A stretch of 64,000 bases of DNA, taken from NCBI GenBank assembly GCA_000697475.1, contig JNEU01000987.1, forward strand, positions 202,093 to 266,092, written 5' to 3'. Shown here piece after piece: positions 12,703 to 22,875 of the stretch. The stretch comes from Lichtheimia corymbifera B2541 (taxonomy: Eukaryota; Mucoromycota; Mucoromycetes; Mucorales; Lichtheimiaceae). The position numbers were made by a program, and so were the translations under genes. The notes below the pieces were generated by a model. The model did not search any database and had not been told where the DNA came from. It saw only the letters and a list, made by a program, of their open reading frames with translations. Every line of letters begins with the position of its first letter. The first letter of the stretch is position 1.

Positions 12703-12709
12703 TATAAAA
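12703..12709 (+). promoter_or_regulatory. TATA box of the Kex2-repeat secreted peptide gene
   Basis: TATAAAA 84 nt before the ATG at 12787, in the same duplicated context (TTATAAAAAGG...TTCATCCAC) as the two upstream modules. Confidence 0.6.
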
Positions 12710-12786
12710 AGGCCACAGGATTCATCCACAAGAAAGTCATTCCTATCTTATCATCAACTATTACATAATATCTCCTTTTTCTAAAA

Positions 12787-13212
12787 ATGTTGCCCCGTGC
12801 TCCTTTGATCTCCTATGCGGCGTTGGTCCTCTTTACAGCCAACACCATCAACGCTGCCCCAATAAATCAAGAGCTTGATTTCGGCGATATCGAGGGTATC
12901 AACGAATCCTTTGATGGTGATCCATTTGGCCCTGGTAGCTTCAACATTGATGATCCTCTTGGCATAGACGGCGATATTAGCGTTTATGATGGTGACCCGG
13001 AACTCTTTGGAGATTTCACAAAACGTGATGAGGATAGTATCATTGGTGCTGGCGGCCACATTGGAAACCCTTTAGGCGACGTCACAAAACGCGATGAGGA
13101 TAGCATCGTTCATGCTGGCGGTGGCATTGGAAACCCTTTAGGCGACGTCACAAAACGCGATGAGGATAGTATCATTCATGCTGGCGGTGGCATTCGAAAC
13201 ACGTATAGATAG
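12787..13212 (+). CDS. Secreted precursor with tandem Kex2-processed repeat peptides
   Basis: A 141-aa intronless precursor. Residues 1-23 are a signal peptide (LISYAALVLFTANTINA) closely related to that of the 10-cysteine protein at 8843. An acidic, Gly/Asp-rich propeptide follows. Three KRDEDSI repeats then begin at KR positions 79, 101 and 123. Cleavage after each KR would release the 20-residue peptides DEDSIIGAGGHIGNPLGDVT and DEDSIVHAGGGIGNPLGDVT, and a shorter diverged last one ending IRNTYR. There are no cysteines. The architecture is that of fungal Kex2-processed repeat proteins (alpha-factor-like pheromone or cyclic-peptide precursors). The actual product and role are unknown. No modification gene such as a DUF3328/UstY oxidase was seen nearby. 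Confidence 0.85.
   Translation: MLPRAPLISYAALVLFTANTINAAPINQELDFGDIEGINESFDGDPFGPGSFNIDDPLGIDGDISVYDGDPELFGDFTKRDEDSIIGAGGHIGNPLGDVTKRDEDSIVHAGGGIGNPLGDVTKRDEDSIIHAGGGIRNTYR
13021..13194 (+). repeat. 66-bp coding tandem repeat (2.6 units)
   Basis: Units start at 13021, 13087 and 13153 with AAACGYGATGAGGATAG. The first two units are near identical over 66 bp and the third diverges after GGCATTCGAAAC. Each unit encodes KR plus a 20-residue peptide of the precursor gene. Confidence 0.9.
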
Positions 13213-13658
13213 CAACAAGAAGATGTTTTGCTGAAAATCGAGATTTTTTTCAACTGCTGTTAATAGCTACAATTACAACATGTTTTAATATACGTTTCAT
13301 TGATCTTTGTGAGATAATTTATATGGGGATGGGTTTACATAAGACAGGGGATGCAACCGGCCAAAGTAATGCATTAGATGTTGCTCTTGAAATTTTCAAG
13401 GTGATGCAAATGACCAACATATTGCTAGTCTAGATGTGCGTACTGTATTAGGCTACTTGGATCCAGTCACAGGTAATGGTCTCTGTGGGTGGTGTTATAC
13501 ATTCAATGCTCATCACATGATAGGATGAGTGCTGTCAAACATGAATCGTAATATGCAGGTTTTCAAAATATATCCCCTGTCAGATACCCATCATAAGATC
13601 GAAAAAACTCATTTATAGACATAGTGTGCAAGCTGTATATTGTATTTCTCGAAATCAT
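13213..13658. other. Intergenic region between the convergent repeat-peptide and trans-editing genes
   Basis: About 445 bp of AT-rich shared 3' flank; nothing else recognised. Confidence 0.5.
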
Positions 13659-15130
13659 CTATGTGGAGATTGATAGCTGATCCAACTTTTCTTGTAATGA
13701 TTCGATTCCTTGCCATGATTTGGCCTTGCCTTGCCAGCGCCCTTTGCCACCTCCTCGAATGCCACTATCAGCAAGCTGTGTAGTAACCGCCTCGGCAACG
13801 CTCTGCACCGAATCGTTCGAGCCTCCGAGCACCATGATAGGTCCACCCACATTAGCTTCGCCTGCAGCCAATACGATAGTCTTGGTTTCACGATCTTCCA
13901 ATACTTGCTTATCCTTCAACATATTCGCAATCTGCGTAAGGAATTCCATATCCGCATCAGCACGATACATGGCCACGGTATCACGAGATTCCAATTGATG
14001 ACCCAAATCCGTTGCTACGTGACCTGCCAAATCACCCATCCACCGCTTGGCAGCTTTCATGTTGGTGCGATTGTTTTGTTGTAGACGTGTAACATTCTCC
14101 ACAAAAGTCTCTGGTGGACCGGATAACAATGCAGTGAGTTGTTTGGAGACCTGGAACATGGATTCTGCGTAATCGGTCACTCTTTGGCCCACCAAAAAGA
14201 ACAATCGGGTATTGCCTCCACGCACTTTTTCGGTGTGCAGTAACTTGATCATTTGTAAATGGCCGGTCGACAAAACGTGTGTACCACAGCATGGGTTCAT
14301 GTCCACTCCCTTGATTTCCACAGTACGAATGGTGCCACCTCCAACATAATCATCAGGTACACTCTCAGGTCGATCCGTACCATCCTTATTCGCTTGGGTA
14401 TGCACGATCACAGGAATGGATTCCACAATCATCTTATTGACACGACGTTCCACTTGTTGCAATTGCTCAGGCGTAGGTACACGTGAAGGATCTTGACGCG
14501 TCTCCAATTCGATAAAAGAACGAGTTGCACCCATGTACCTATCCAAAAGTGATATGTGAGCAATACGTATGCTTATTACATCCTCCAACAGCAAACTCAC
14601 CAAGATCCGGTTTCAACGCGGAAGGGTTCTTGTTCAAGCACAGCAGAGAGAAGATGTTGACCGCTATGTTGTTGCATATGATCCCTGAAAAAGATGTGAG
14701 CCCATAAAGTCGAGATAGGTTGAATGTAGGATACACATACCATCGACGATCCCAATCCACCTTGACTGTCACTTCCTTCCCCACAGCAACCGGTGCCTTG
14801 GTATAATGAACATGCTCGATACCTTGCCGTTGGACACTATGTACAGGGATATCATCAATGAAGCCAGTGTCGAAAGGTTGTCCACCACCTTCGGGAAAGA
14901 GGACTGATAGAAGAATGTAAGTTAATAAAGATGCAATGAGCAAAGAACGAGAGGGAGAGTGTGCGAGAGAGGGTACCTGTGTCATGGAGCCTGATCTGGT
15001 AGAATCCTTTCTTGTCAGGTTTCTCAGAGCAGTCAATGCAAGTGGTTGTCAATTCCTTGTCGTAAGGGTGACGCTGACAATGCAAGTCTCCAACAGGGAT
15101 CTGGTTGCAAGTAGTGGTGGTGGGTGACAT
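13659..15130 (-). CDS. Alanyl-tRNA trans-editing protein (AlaX/AARSD1-like)
   Basis: Free-standing editing-domain protein that hydrolyses mischarged Ser-tRNA(Ala) in the cytosol. Four exons: 14977-15130, 14741-14903, 14601-14684 and 13659-14538; they join in frame to 1,281 nt (426 aa), close to human AARSD1. Blocks in order: CNQIPVGDLHCQRHPYDKEL; LFPEGGGQPFDTG; the zinc/active-site HMQQHSGQHLLSAV with HxxxH; GATRSFIELE; the second metal motif DMNPCCGTHVL; then a C-terminal extension with GGPIMVLGG and GGGKGRWQGKA. I took the ATG at 15130 because family similarity starts near it; an in-frame upstream ATG exists. It has a pseudogene copy at 9373-10680. All three introns are GT-AG. Confidence 0.94.
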
Positions 15131-15690
15131 GAGGTTCAAGGAAAAGAGAAGTCTGTGGAGAAGATTATACCCAGCACACCTTAAATCCCGACGGGTGTCA
15201 GGGCGTTGATGACTCACGTTACACGGGTTAAAGCCATACATGGATACCATGACGATGCCCATCTTGGTGGTAACAATCTACGCAACAGACAACTTCAGCC
15301 ATCGATATTAGAAATGTACTTGATGCCGATTTACATATGCATCCAGTAGACTCCATGAGCATCCTTGCATATATGAAATATAACCTTGTTGCATGAATAA
15401 TGATAAGGAACAAAGCAATCATTTTCTCTTTGCCCTTTGTAATCAGCCAATGCTGGTTATAATAGGCGCTGTTTGGAAAGGACCACAATTCTTTGCTATA
15501 ACATCGCCTCCCTATTACATAGCACCATCGCTATTGATCAAATGCGTTTGTATATGATGGAAACAAGTAGTAACATGATTCAGAATTGAGGTAAATCTTT
15601 ATATTTGGAATGCATGATATATTTATAAGGCCTTCGCGTGTTTCTTAGGCTATATGAGATGGCTGATATGTACCCCAAAGGAGGGGAATA
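15131..15690. other. Intergenic region upstream of the trans-editing gene
   Basis: About 560 bp of AT-rich DNA. The frame continuing upstream of the trans-editing ATG to 15262 has no family support. Nothing else seen. Confidence 0.5.
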
Positions 15691-16305
15691 TGTATGTATC
15701 CGTGTGCCCATTTGCTTCCTTGTCAGCTCTGAGTCTGATTTCCCTCCATTCTTTCACTCAGTCGATGCTTGGCTTGTGATTCCTCCGCTATAGTCCCCAT
15801 CTTCATGTTAGGTCATCATACGAGAATCCAGTCATCGGTTCACTTACCCTGATACTTTGATAGGACTTGGGTCGAAACATCTCTCAATGAACCCCCATGC
15901 GTTCCTCACGAGATCATCTTCTGATAGGCTGGAAAGGTCTTGAAAGAAATTATATTCAAATCCTCAACCTCCCGTTCAACTTCTTCGGTTTCCGATGGCG
16001 GCAGAAGGGGAATGGTGGTGATTTAACGGCTTCCCCTTGGTCAGTGGGGCCAACGATTATCGAATGCCAAGGACTAATAAGAGCAGCAATGAATAGGTAG
16101 GCCGTAATGAAGGATATCATTGACATACCTTTCCAATGTGGTTATTTTGGCTCGCTCGTATAAATATTGCTTGTCTGAAGTATGCTTGTATATGCACTAG
16201 CGGGGGATCTTCTTCAGATATTGGTGACTCTGGTTCTGGTAACCTCTTCAACGCGACGGCCGCTCTTCAACATCCACATTTGGTCTTGTTCAAGGGAAGT
16301 TGCGG
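15691..16305 (-). pseudogene. Partial, decayed copy of the 487-aa family gene at 17992-19793
   Basis: 15697-15950 nearly repeats 18548-18805 (end of one exon, the intron with CACTTACCCTGATACTTTG, and the start of the next). Then 16035-16160 resembles 19085-19205, and 16225-16300 resembles 19215-19270. The DNA in between is deleted or replaced, for example by an unrelated insertion near 16165-16225. It cannot encode the full protein. Confidence 0.8.
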
Positions 16306-17991
16306 GCAATAAAGACGAAAGAGATGTGAGGGATTGAAATGGTCCACGACAAAATTCTTATACTTGTTGGGAATGATGACGAGCAGATGGAATTTTCTGT
16401 TATCACAAAAACGAGGAAAGAGAGAGAGAGAGAGATAAAATACTTGTTGGATGGGATATGAGATAAACAAGATGGCCAGACTCCTTATCATCCAACAGTG
16501 TAACCCATCTGCTATTGCAAAGCACTGACTGTGCTCTAATTACCAAAGTAAGACGTTGTTTGACGATGTCTGCGTAAAGGGAAGATCGACAACGCCTTCA
16601 TCGATGAACATAAACATAGACCACAACATGCATAAAGTTTCCGACCACCACAGCTCGCCCCGTATGGGGGGGGGATATATAACGGCACCCGTAACAATGA
16701 AATTAGCCACTGCTTGGGATAAGCTCATAAGCGTAGCGAACGCCAAAATAGAACAAAGAAGCCAGAAAATAAGGATACATGATAAGGGGCAAGGTTTCTT
16801 TAAAGCAACAATGATCTCTTTGTTTTTATTCTTTATTGATGAATGATGATGATTGGATATCCACGCTTTCTTTTTACAAGGAAAACAAAAAGATACCTTG
16901 TCGCAAGCAATAAACAATAGGGGCTAATAGCACAGAGATTTATTATACACTGGGATATAATCGGATAGCAAGGCTCTTAAGTGCTCTGTTATAAATGGCC
17001 GTAGCTGGACATCATCGACAAGAGATTTGGATGGCGCAACAAGGAGGACAAGAATAAGCGGGGTTTCGAAATTGCATGCCAACAACAGCCTGAGCACGAT
17101 TCAAGATTAACGCAACGCTGCTTTTTAAAGGACTGCATGCCAGCCAACTCTGAACGACGAATTGCGCGTGGTAAGTACACCGATTCTCTAATCTTGTACT
17201 CTAAGCTAATTACCAACCTTTGCTAGTACTTTATGGTGTCCGATTGAGCTGCTGTCATGGGTGCAAGGGTTTGTTTAGCAAGTGTCGTCCTTGCAGAGCA
17301 ACCCGAGTGAGGTGGATGTATGCTTTGGGTCGGGACCTCAGGTATGAACTCAATAGCCTCTCTCCATTCTTGCGATGTGCACTTGAAACGATGGCTGGAT
17401 GCGGGTTATCAAGCTTAGTATTCTGAGCATATTGTACGTTTGACATCACTCACCTTTGTGTTAGTCTTTGACGTTGCATGGATACGAGCTGTTGGCATGG
17501 GTGCAAGGGCTTGTTTTGCAAGTGTCGTCCTTGCAGAGCAACCCGAGTGAGGTGGATGTATGCTTTGGGTCGGAACCTCAGGTATGAACTCAAGAGTCTC
17601 TCTCCAATTCTTGCGCGACGCACTTGAAATGATGACTGGATGCGAATGCCACGTAAGTGCTTTGATCATTGATTGTCATTCAGCTTTCGACACTAACCCA
17701 GGTCATAGAATTGTTCTATCTTGCCCCAGGAAGATGCTTGAATGGAAAAGGATTTAGGCGCTATACATACTACGAGTTGACCCGGATGATGTCTTTTGCA
17801 AAGGAACAATCCAACTTCTGCAACGAAGATGCCATTACTTAGTCTATCTGGATCTCTCTCTACTTTATGTAATAAACCTGGATACGAATATTCGTAAACA
17901 TTCAATAGAATAAGGATGATAGTTGCTATTGCTTTTTTTCTTTTAATGGGTATAGTGCATATCTTTACTAGTATAGGGGTATGATGGGTGA
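16306..17991. other. Intergenic region with a 240-bp-period duplication
   Basis: No gene recognised in about 1.7 kb. It contains a GA-rich tract near 16415-16435, an 8-base G run near 16666, and the tandem repeat listed at 17256-17644. Confidence 0.5.
17256..17644. repeat. Two-copy direct repeat with 240-bp spacing
   Basis: 17256-17403 and 17496-17644 are near identical, with GGGTGCAAGGG and AAGTGTCGTCCTTGCAGAGC each recurring exactly 240 bp apart. The spacing is a multiple of three, but neither strand gives a frame open through both copies that I can support, so coding status is undecided. Confidence 0.8.
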
Positions 17992-19793
17992 TTACATAGA
18001 ATTAGAAGCTTTGCGCTTTCTTGGTACAGGAACAGGGGTAAAAGATGGTGATAATCTAGTCATCGATTTCTTGCCAAAGCTGGTTGTCCTCCTTGATTGG
18101 TCGCGAATGATATCCCTACGCACTTGCTCCATCGTTCTCTTGGCATGGTATACGGTTGTAAAAAGAGGGATGATCAATGATATGAATTCTTCAACGGACA
18201 CTGGGTATTGTTGCCATCCAAGTGGTAAGATGCGGCAGATGTAGCCTCTTGGACAATCCATTGACAGCAGGTTCAAGTTGAGCCCTATTGAAAAAACACC
18301 ATTTGGAGGTTACTCAGAACTCATTTGGTCCCCCATCCTTTCTTACATACCGGCAATGACCATCCCTTGTACTTTGAGTTGATTGAGCTTGTTGGGGCAA
18401 CGTTTCTCCAGCTTGACCAGCATATCCTTCATTGTCTTTGGACATTTCAGCGATACTTCACGTGCATTCTTCATGCTGAGCGTATCACTGCTTCGGCCAA
18501 ACTCTGCGACACCAAATTCCAAAAGATTCGCCTTAAAGAGAAGATCTATCCGTGTGCCCATTTGCTTCCTTGTCCGCTCTGCGTCTGATTTGGCTCCATT
18601 CTTTCGTTCAGTCGATGCTTGGCTTGTGATTTCTCCTCTACAGTACCCATCTTCATGTTAGGTCATCGTATGAGAATCCAGTCATCGGTTCACTTACCCT
18701 GATACTTTGATAGGACTTGGGTCGAAACATCTCTCAATGAACCCCCACACGTTCCTCACGAGATCATTTTCTGATAGGCTGGAAAGGTCTTGAAAGAAAT
18801 TGTATTCATAGAGGTCCAATGCTGAAGTGATTGATTTTTGCATCCAATATAAATCCGCTTCCTTTTGGCGATCAAACTTGAAATCATCATTTTGGCGCCG
18901 AAGTTCATCGAGCGTTTGCTATCAAATGACCTGTTAGAAGATGGATCCAAGTTACAATCATTTTGTTATACCTTGCTAATAAATGAATCCAGGAACGCTT
19001 GCATGTCTTCAGGCATTTGTATTAGAGCTGGTGTATCGGTTTCTTGAATCTCTTCCAACTCCTCCGCGGTGAACCAACCATTAAGACCTTGGTCAGTGGG
19101 ATCAATGATCATCGAATGCCAAGGACTAATAAGAGCAGCATTGAATGGGTAAGTCGTAATGAAGGATCATGCACATACCTTTCTAACGTGGTTGCTTTGG
19201 CTCTCTCGTATAAAACCTCTTCAACGCGACGGCCACTCTTCAACATCCACATTTGGTCTTTTTCAAGGCTGTTGTACATCATTTCAAGAGCTTCAAGGTC
19301 GTTTGATGTCATTCTATAGCCTGATACTGATGCAGTGGATTGGCTTTTGCTGCTGCTGCTGCTGCTGCTGCTGCCGCTGGCGCTTTCTGTGGTGCTTAAA
19401 GTCTCATTTTGATCATAGAGGATTGGTGGATCGCATCTGTATTCGAGGATTTCGAGAGCAAGTCGGCCCCAGTCAACATTTGACTTTTCCTGTAAAACCA
19501 CTGGTTTAGTCAAAAGAACAAGGATCTATTTCATTAACACGTACCAGCGTAACATTCAACTCTTGTGTGATTGTTTGAAGTCGCTTTGGCAATATGGCCT
19601 GAATCCTTTCTCCCTTATGGACGTGCTTCAAGATAAAGTCTTTTTCTTCTAGGATAAACGAGCTGACGCTGACTGGCTTGTCAAGAGCAATGCAATTGGC
19701 GACGTACGAATGCAAGACTATTATATAGCGATCAGACATGCGACTGTAAACACAGGCAATGGGCTTACCTTCTCGCCATTTGACATCTGCCAT
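17992..19793 (-). CDS. Unnamed protein of a Mucorales-expanded family (487 aa)
   Basis: Seven exons join in frame: 19769-19793, 19545-19717, 19179-19489, 18972-19125, 18698-18918, 18351-18637 and 17992-18284 (1,464 nt). Visible blocks: DQMWMLKSGRRVEEVLYERA; SPWHSMIIDPTDQGLNGWFT; DLYWMQKSITSALDLYEYNF; then VWGFIERCFDPSPIKV, followed by GTRIDLLFKANLLEFGVAEF and a basic C-terminus PRKRKASNSM that could be a nuclear signal. I recall similar multi-copy hypothetical proteins in Mucorales genomes, none with a proven function; that is memory, not a search. A nine-serine run (AGC/AGCAGC-type repeat near 19351-19377) is present. No signal peptide or transmembrane segment is obvious. A broken copy lies about 2 kb downstream, in the same orientation. 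An alternative is that the intron after MADVKWRE is retained in some transcripts. Confidence 0.82.
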
Positions 19794-20519
19794 GGTTATG
19801 GTACAAGCGGAACCAACGCGACTCCAAGACACCACCACTGCCGCGCTCCATATATTACTGCGTCCATGCAAGAAAGTGAAACTCAGATCCAACAGGCACA
19901 CCGCCATGCCCATTATGTCACCTACAAAGGAGTCTCCATTTTTCCATCAGTCTAGGCATCCTCTTATATATAAGTGTTAGTTAACCTACCCCAAAGGGTT
20001 CATCAAGGAACCCGTAAGATCCCATTCTTTTCTACTTGTGATCCTTTTGATATTTGCGATGGCGACTTTTGAGTACGGCGAGGATGGTGACAAATTAGGT
20101 AGCTATAGCTAGATAGAGCAAATAAAGGATTGTTTATTACCACACTTGGATTTTCTAGCTTGTCCCCTTGTTGCATGCTTGTGGATTACATAGTAGTATT
20201 GCTCAGATGGTGTAATAAAAGCGGATGGGATGGAACCAATCCATTATTTTAACACACACCGTAGTACATGTACCTACCCTGATAAAGACAATCATCATCA
20301 TCATGCATTTGTGCATTTATGCAGCAACCTGTCAAGGACGTGCGTGTAACCATCACGTGCCGTTTCAGCTAGACCTTCATCTTGCTTATAGTGCTCTCGA
20401 CACTATCCATTAGGAAGAAGTAGTTTCATCATGCTTGCAGCATATGTCAAATATAAGGATATCTATTCTCAACAACTTTTTATAATGGATCGTGAGGTCT
20501 ATGAGAACAAAGATACTTG
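19794..20519. other. Intergenic region
   Basis: About 725 bp upstream of the 487-aa gene, AT-rich, without a gene I can support. A (CAT)n-like stretch lies near 20290-20305. Confidence 0.5.
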
Positions 20520-21990
20520 GCGTGGTCGACAGCACCATGCGTGCAAGTTTGACGATGGAGGTGGGCAATCGCGGGGGTGTGCACTATACACTCTACGTCT
20601 CTATTATATTTGGATCGTCCCGCATTTAAAGTTCTCATAATGAAGCATGCGTTTTTTAAATGAATGAAGTTGATCAGCATGACTCAGAGAACCTTCTTGC
20701 CAAGTTTCAAGTTCGAGATAGGGAATCCCGAGGTATTGCATACTAATTGACATTTCATGAATCTGGGCGGGTGCGGAATTTCCGTCGGTCATAGTAAATC
20801 CCACATTATACCCTCCCATTCAAGATTTACAAATAAAGTATGAAGTCTTTATGAGAACGAAAATGATCAGCATGCCTGGGAGCACCTTGTGTGAAAGTTT
20901 CATCTTTTAGAAAGGGAATCTCGAGTCACGGGGCCGTCCAACCTACATATATTCCTGTACGTTCATCGTCGGACGCCCGCATTTTATTTCTCACAATGAA
21001 GCCTGCGACTTTAATATGAATGGAGTTGATCAGCATATCGAGGCCCACGGCCTGACCAAGTTTCAGAATGGTAGTGGACAATTGCGGGGGTGTGCACTAT
21101 GCACCCTACTTGCGTTCCGTCCGTCCTATATTTGGACCGTCCGATTCATAGGAACATCATAATGAAGCATGCGGTTTTTAAATGAATGAAGTTGATCAGC
21201 ATAACACAGAGAACCTTCTTACCAAGTTTCAAGTTCAAAGTGGGCAATCCCAAGAAACTACATACTAATTGACTTTTTCATAAATCCGGCGCTTTCCCAA
21301 TTTTCATCCATCATAGTAAACCCCACATTATACCCTCCCATTCAAAATCTTTGAATGAAGTATGGGTTCTTTATTAAGACAAAGTTGATCGGCATGACCA
21401 AGAGCATATTGTGTGAAAGTTTCAGGTTCGAGAGATGTAATTCTATGATCATGGGTTAATTTACAGTGTGCATATATGTATTGCAGTGCCTGACTATTTA
21501 ACTTCCACTTCTTCCACTCCTGGCCTCTTGCCTCTTCCTCCCATTTTCAACTATTGCCCCATTCAAGCAAAACTACCACCTGCCAACGATTGCCTTGCTT
21601 CAACTCTTCATGTCAATCCTACAACTGCCTTGATCCGATTGTCTTTGACTAAATGGGCAAGTTCATGGCGTGTGCATTCCACTACAACATCCGCTTTCCT
21701 GAACACTGCACGTTCTCTTGTACACTCCTCTACCACAACCAATCGTAACAGCATTCATTGCAGCAGCTGCTCTACACGCGGTTGCCTCAAACAGCATTCG
21801 CAACCTTGTCATTCCACTACAACACACGCTCTCTTGCACACACTCCTCTGCCCGTGATCAGACGTAACAGCAGTTGCTATAGCAAGGTCTTTACTCCTCC
21901 ACTGTCTCAAGTTACTTGCAGCAGCCTTTTATTACAACAGCAGATAGCCATTGTATAGCAGCAGCTTTATTTGCGTGTAGCAACCGGCTT
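20520..21990 (+). repeat. Dispersed satellite-like repeat, copy A
   Basis: The first 900 bp consist of diverged units of 160-195 bp, each with TTGATCAGCAT, an AAGTTTCA box and GGGAATCYCGAG. Three unit types recur in the same order with a super-period of about 521 bp (20523 corresponds to 21044, 20668 to 21189, 20862 to 21384). A non-repetitive tail of about 590 bp follows: TCCACTTCTTCCACTCC, then CAACGATTGCC, and it ends near CAGATAGCCATTGTATAG and GTGTAGCAAC. The same array plus tail occurs at 37376-38815, and the tail alone at 62705-63243. No protein is encoded that I can support. Confidence 0.85.
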
Positions 21991-22571
21991 TGATGTATAT
22001 GGATTTCAATGGATGATGCCATCACCGCAATAACTGGTTGAGCTGCGATGGAAAATGACCAAGAAAGAGCAGGATGGAAAAGGAAGCATATCAGCAGCGA
22101 TTACAATGGCTCTTTTCAATTGGCATATCGATTATGATGGATGGATGCGTTTCAAGTGCAGTGATGAGAAAGAAATCCTGGGATGTTGCTTTGGTTACCT
22201 TCAGTGTCGTCAGCAGGATGTGAGCGATGGATCATGCCACATGGATACAGTTGGTGTCCCATTATCCGAAGGAGAACCTGTTACACACACACACAATGAA
22301 ACCCTTTACACTTTATGTTAGCTGCCCTCATTCATGTTTGCTGAATAATAAACACTTGTAATATAAATTGGATACGCCCATTTTGGTGACGCAACAGTAT
22401 ATGAACATCAACTTTAACATATCAGCCAAGGAAATACAATACTTTAATCAGCAATGAATGTTTAAAAATGGTGATCAGGTTGTTATGTGTGGTGGTATGG
22501 ATGGTTTAACTAATGATCCAGGGGATATGTAAGTGAAAGGACCAATCGTGTACAGTGTGCAAATCATGTAC
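21991..22571. other. Intergenic; start of the 3.5-kb duplicated unit
   Basis: No gene recognised. From about 22260 (CTGTTACACAC...CTTTACACTTTATGTTAGC) the DNA repeats at about 25795, marking the left edge of the segmental duplication. Confidence 0.5.
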
Positions 22572-22775
22572 TTACCGGCCGAGTACGTCAAGCTTGCACT
22601 CTTCGTTCAAAACGCAAATGCATCCTCCACCCTTACGACAGTAACCAGCGAATGCATCATCGTAGTCTACGCACCATCTATTGCACTGCTTGTCGTCAAC
22701 ACACTTGAAGGCGGTAGCAACATTGAAGAGAAGGGCAAAGAGCAAAAAGGAGGCGAGGACAGTCTTGTTCAACAT
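22572..22775 (-). CDS. Defensin-like secreted peptide (CS-alpha-beta pattern), paralogue 1
   Basis: A 67-aa precursor with a 22-residue signal peptide (MLNKTVLASFLLFALLFNVA...). The mature part shows the cysteine-stabilised alpha-beta signature: C-xxx-C in CNRWC, G-x-C in GYC and C-x-C in CIC, with one extra Cys near the end (EEC). This pattern is shared by plant, invertebrate and fungal (plectasin-like) defensins; membrane or cell-wall-precursor targeting is typical of the fold, but is not shown here. The stop TAA overlaps a strong donor (GGTAAGTA). Splicing to the acceptor CATTAG would still end the protein after LGR, so the reading is the same either way. Paralogues lie at 26122 and 29895. 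The TATA box is 56 nt upstream. Confidence 0.82.
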   Translation of the reverse strand: MLNKTVLASFLLFALLFNVATAFKCVDDKQCNRWCVDYDDAFAGYCRKGGGCICVLNEECKLDVLGR

Positions 22776-22817
22776 GTTTGAATTGGAAAAGATGGGATGG
22801 TTATTGACCGTTGTTTT

Positions 22818-22837
22818 GACGACGACGTGCTTTTATA
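22818..22837 (-). promoter_or_regulatory. Conserved TATA/initiator block of defensin-like gene 1
   Basis: On the minus strand TATAAAAGCACGTCGTCGTC lies 43-62 nt before the ATG. The identical 20 bases precede the other two defensin-like genes, at 26361-26380 and 30131-30150, while the surrounding DNA is more diverged. Confidence 0.75.
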
Positions 22838-22875
22838 GCCATCCTGCTGGATGGTGGACACACTGACAACACACA

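Noticed and set aside
17220..17426. Cysteine-containing frame (CHGCKGLFSKCRPC) as a zinc finger
   Set aside because: The second copy of the 240-bp repeat breaks the frame and the cysteines are not conserved.
20520..21990. Copy A as an LTR of a retrotransposon
   Set aside because: No TG...CA ends, primer-binding site or target duplication could be identified; the internal satellite structure does not fit an LTR.
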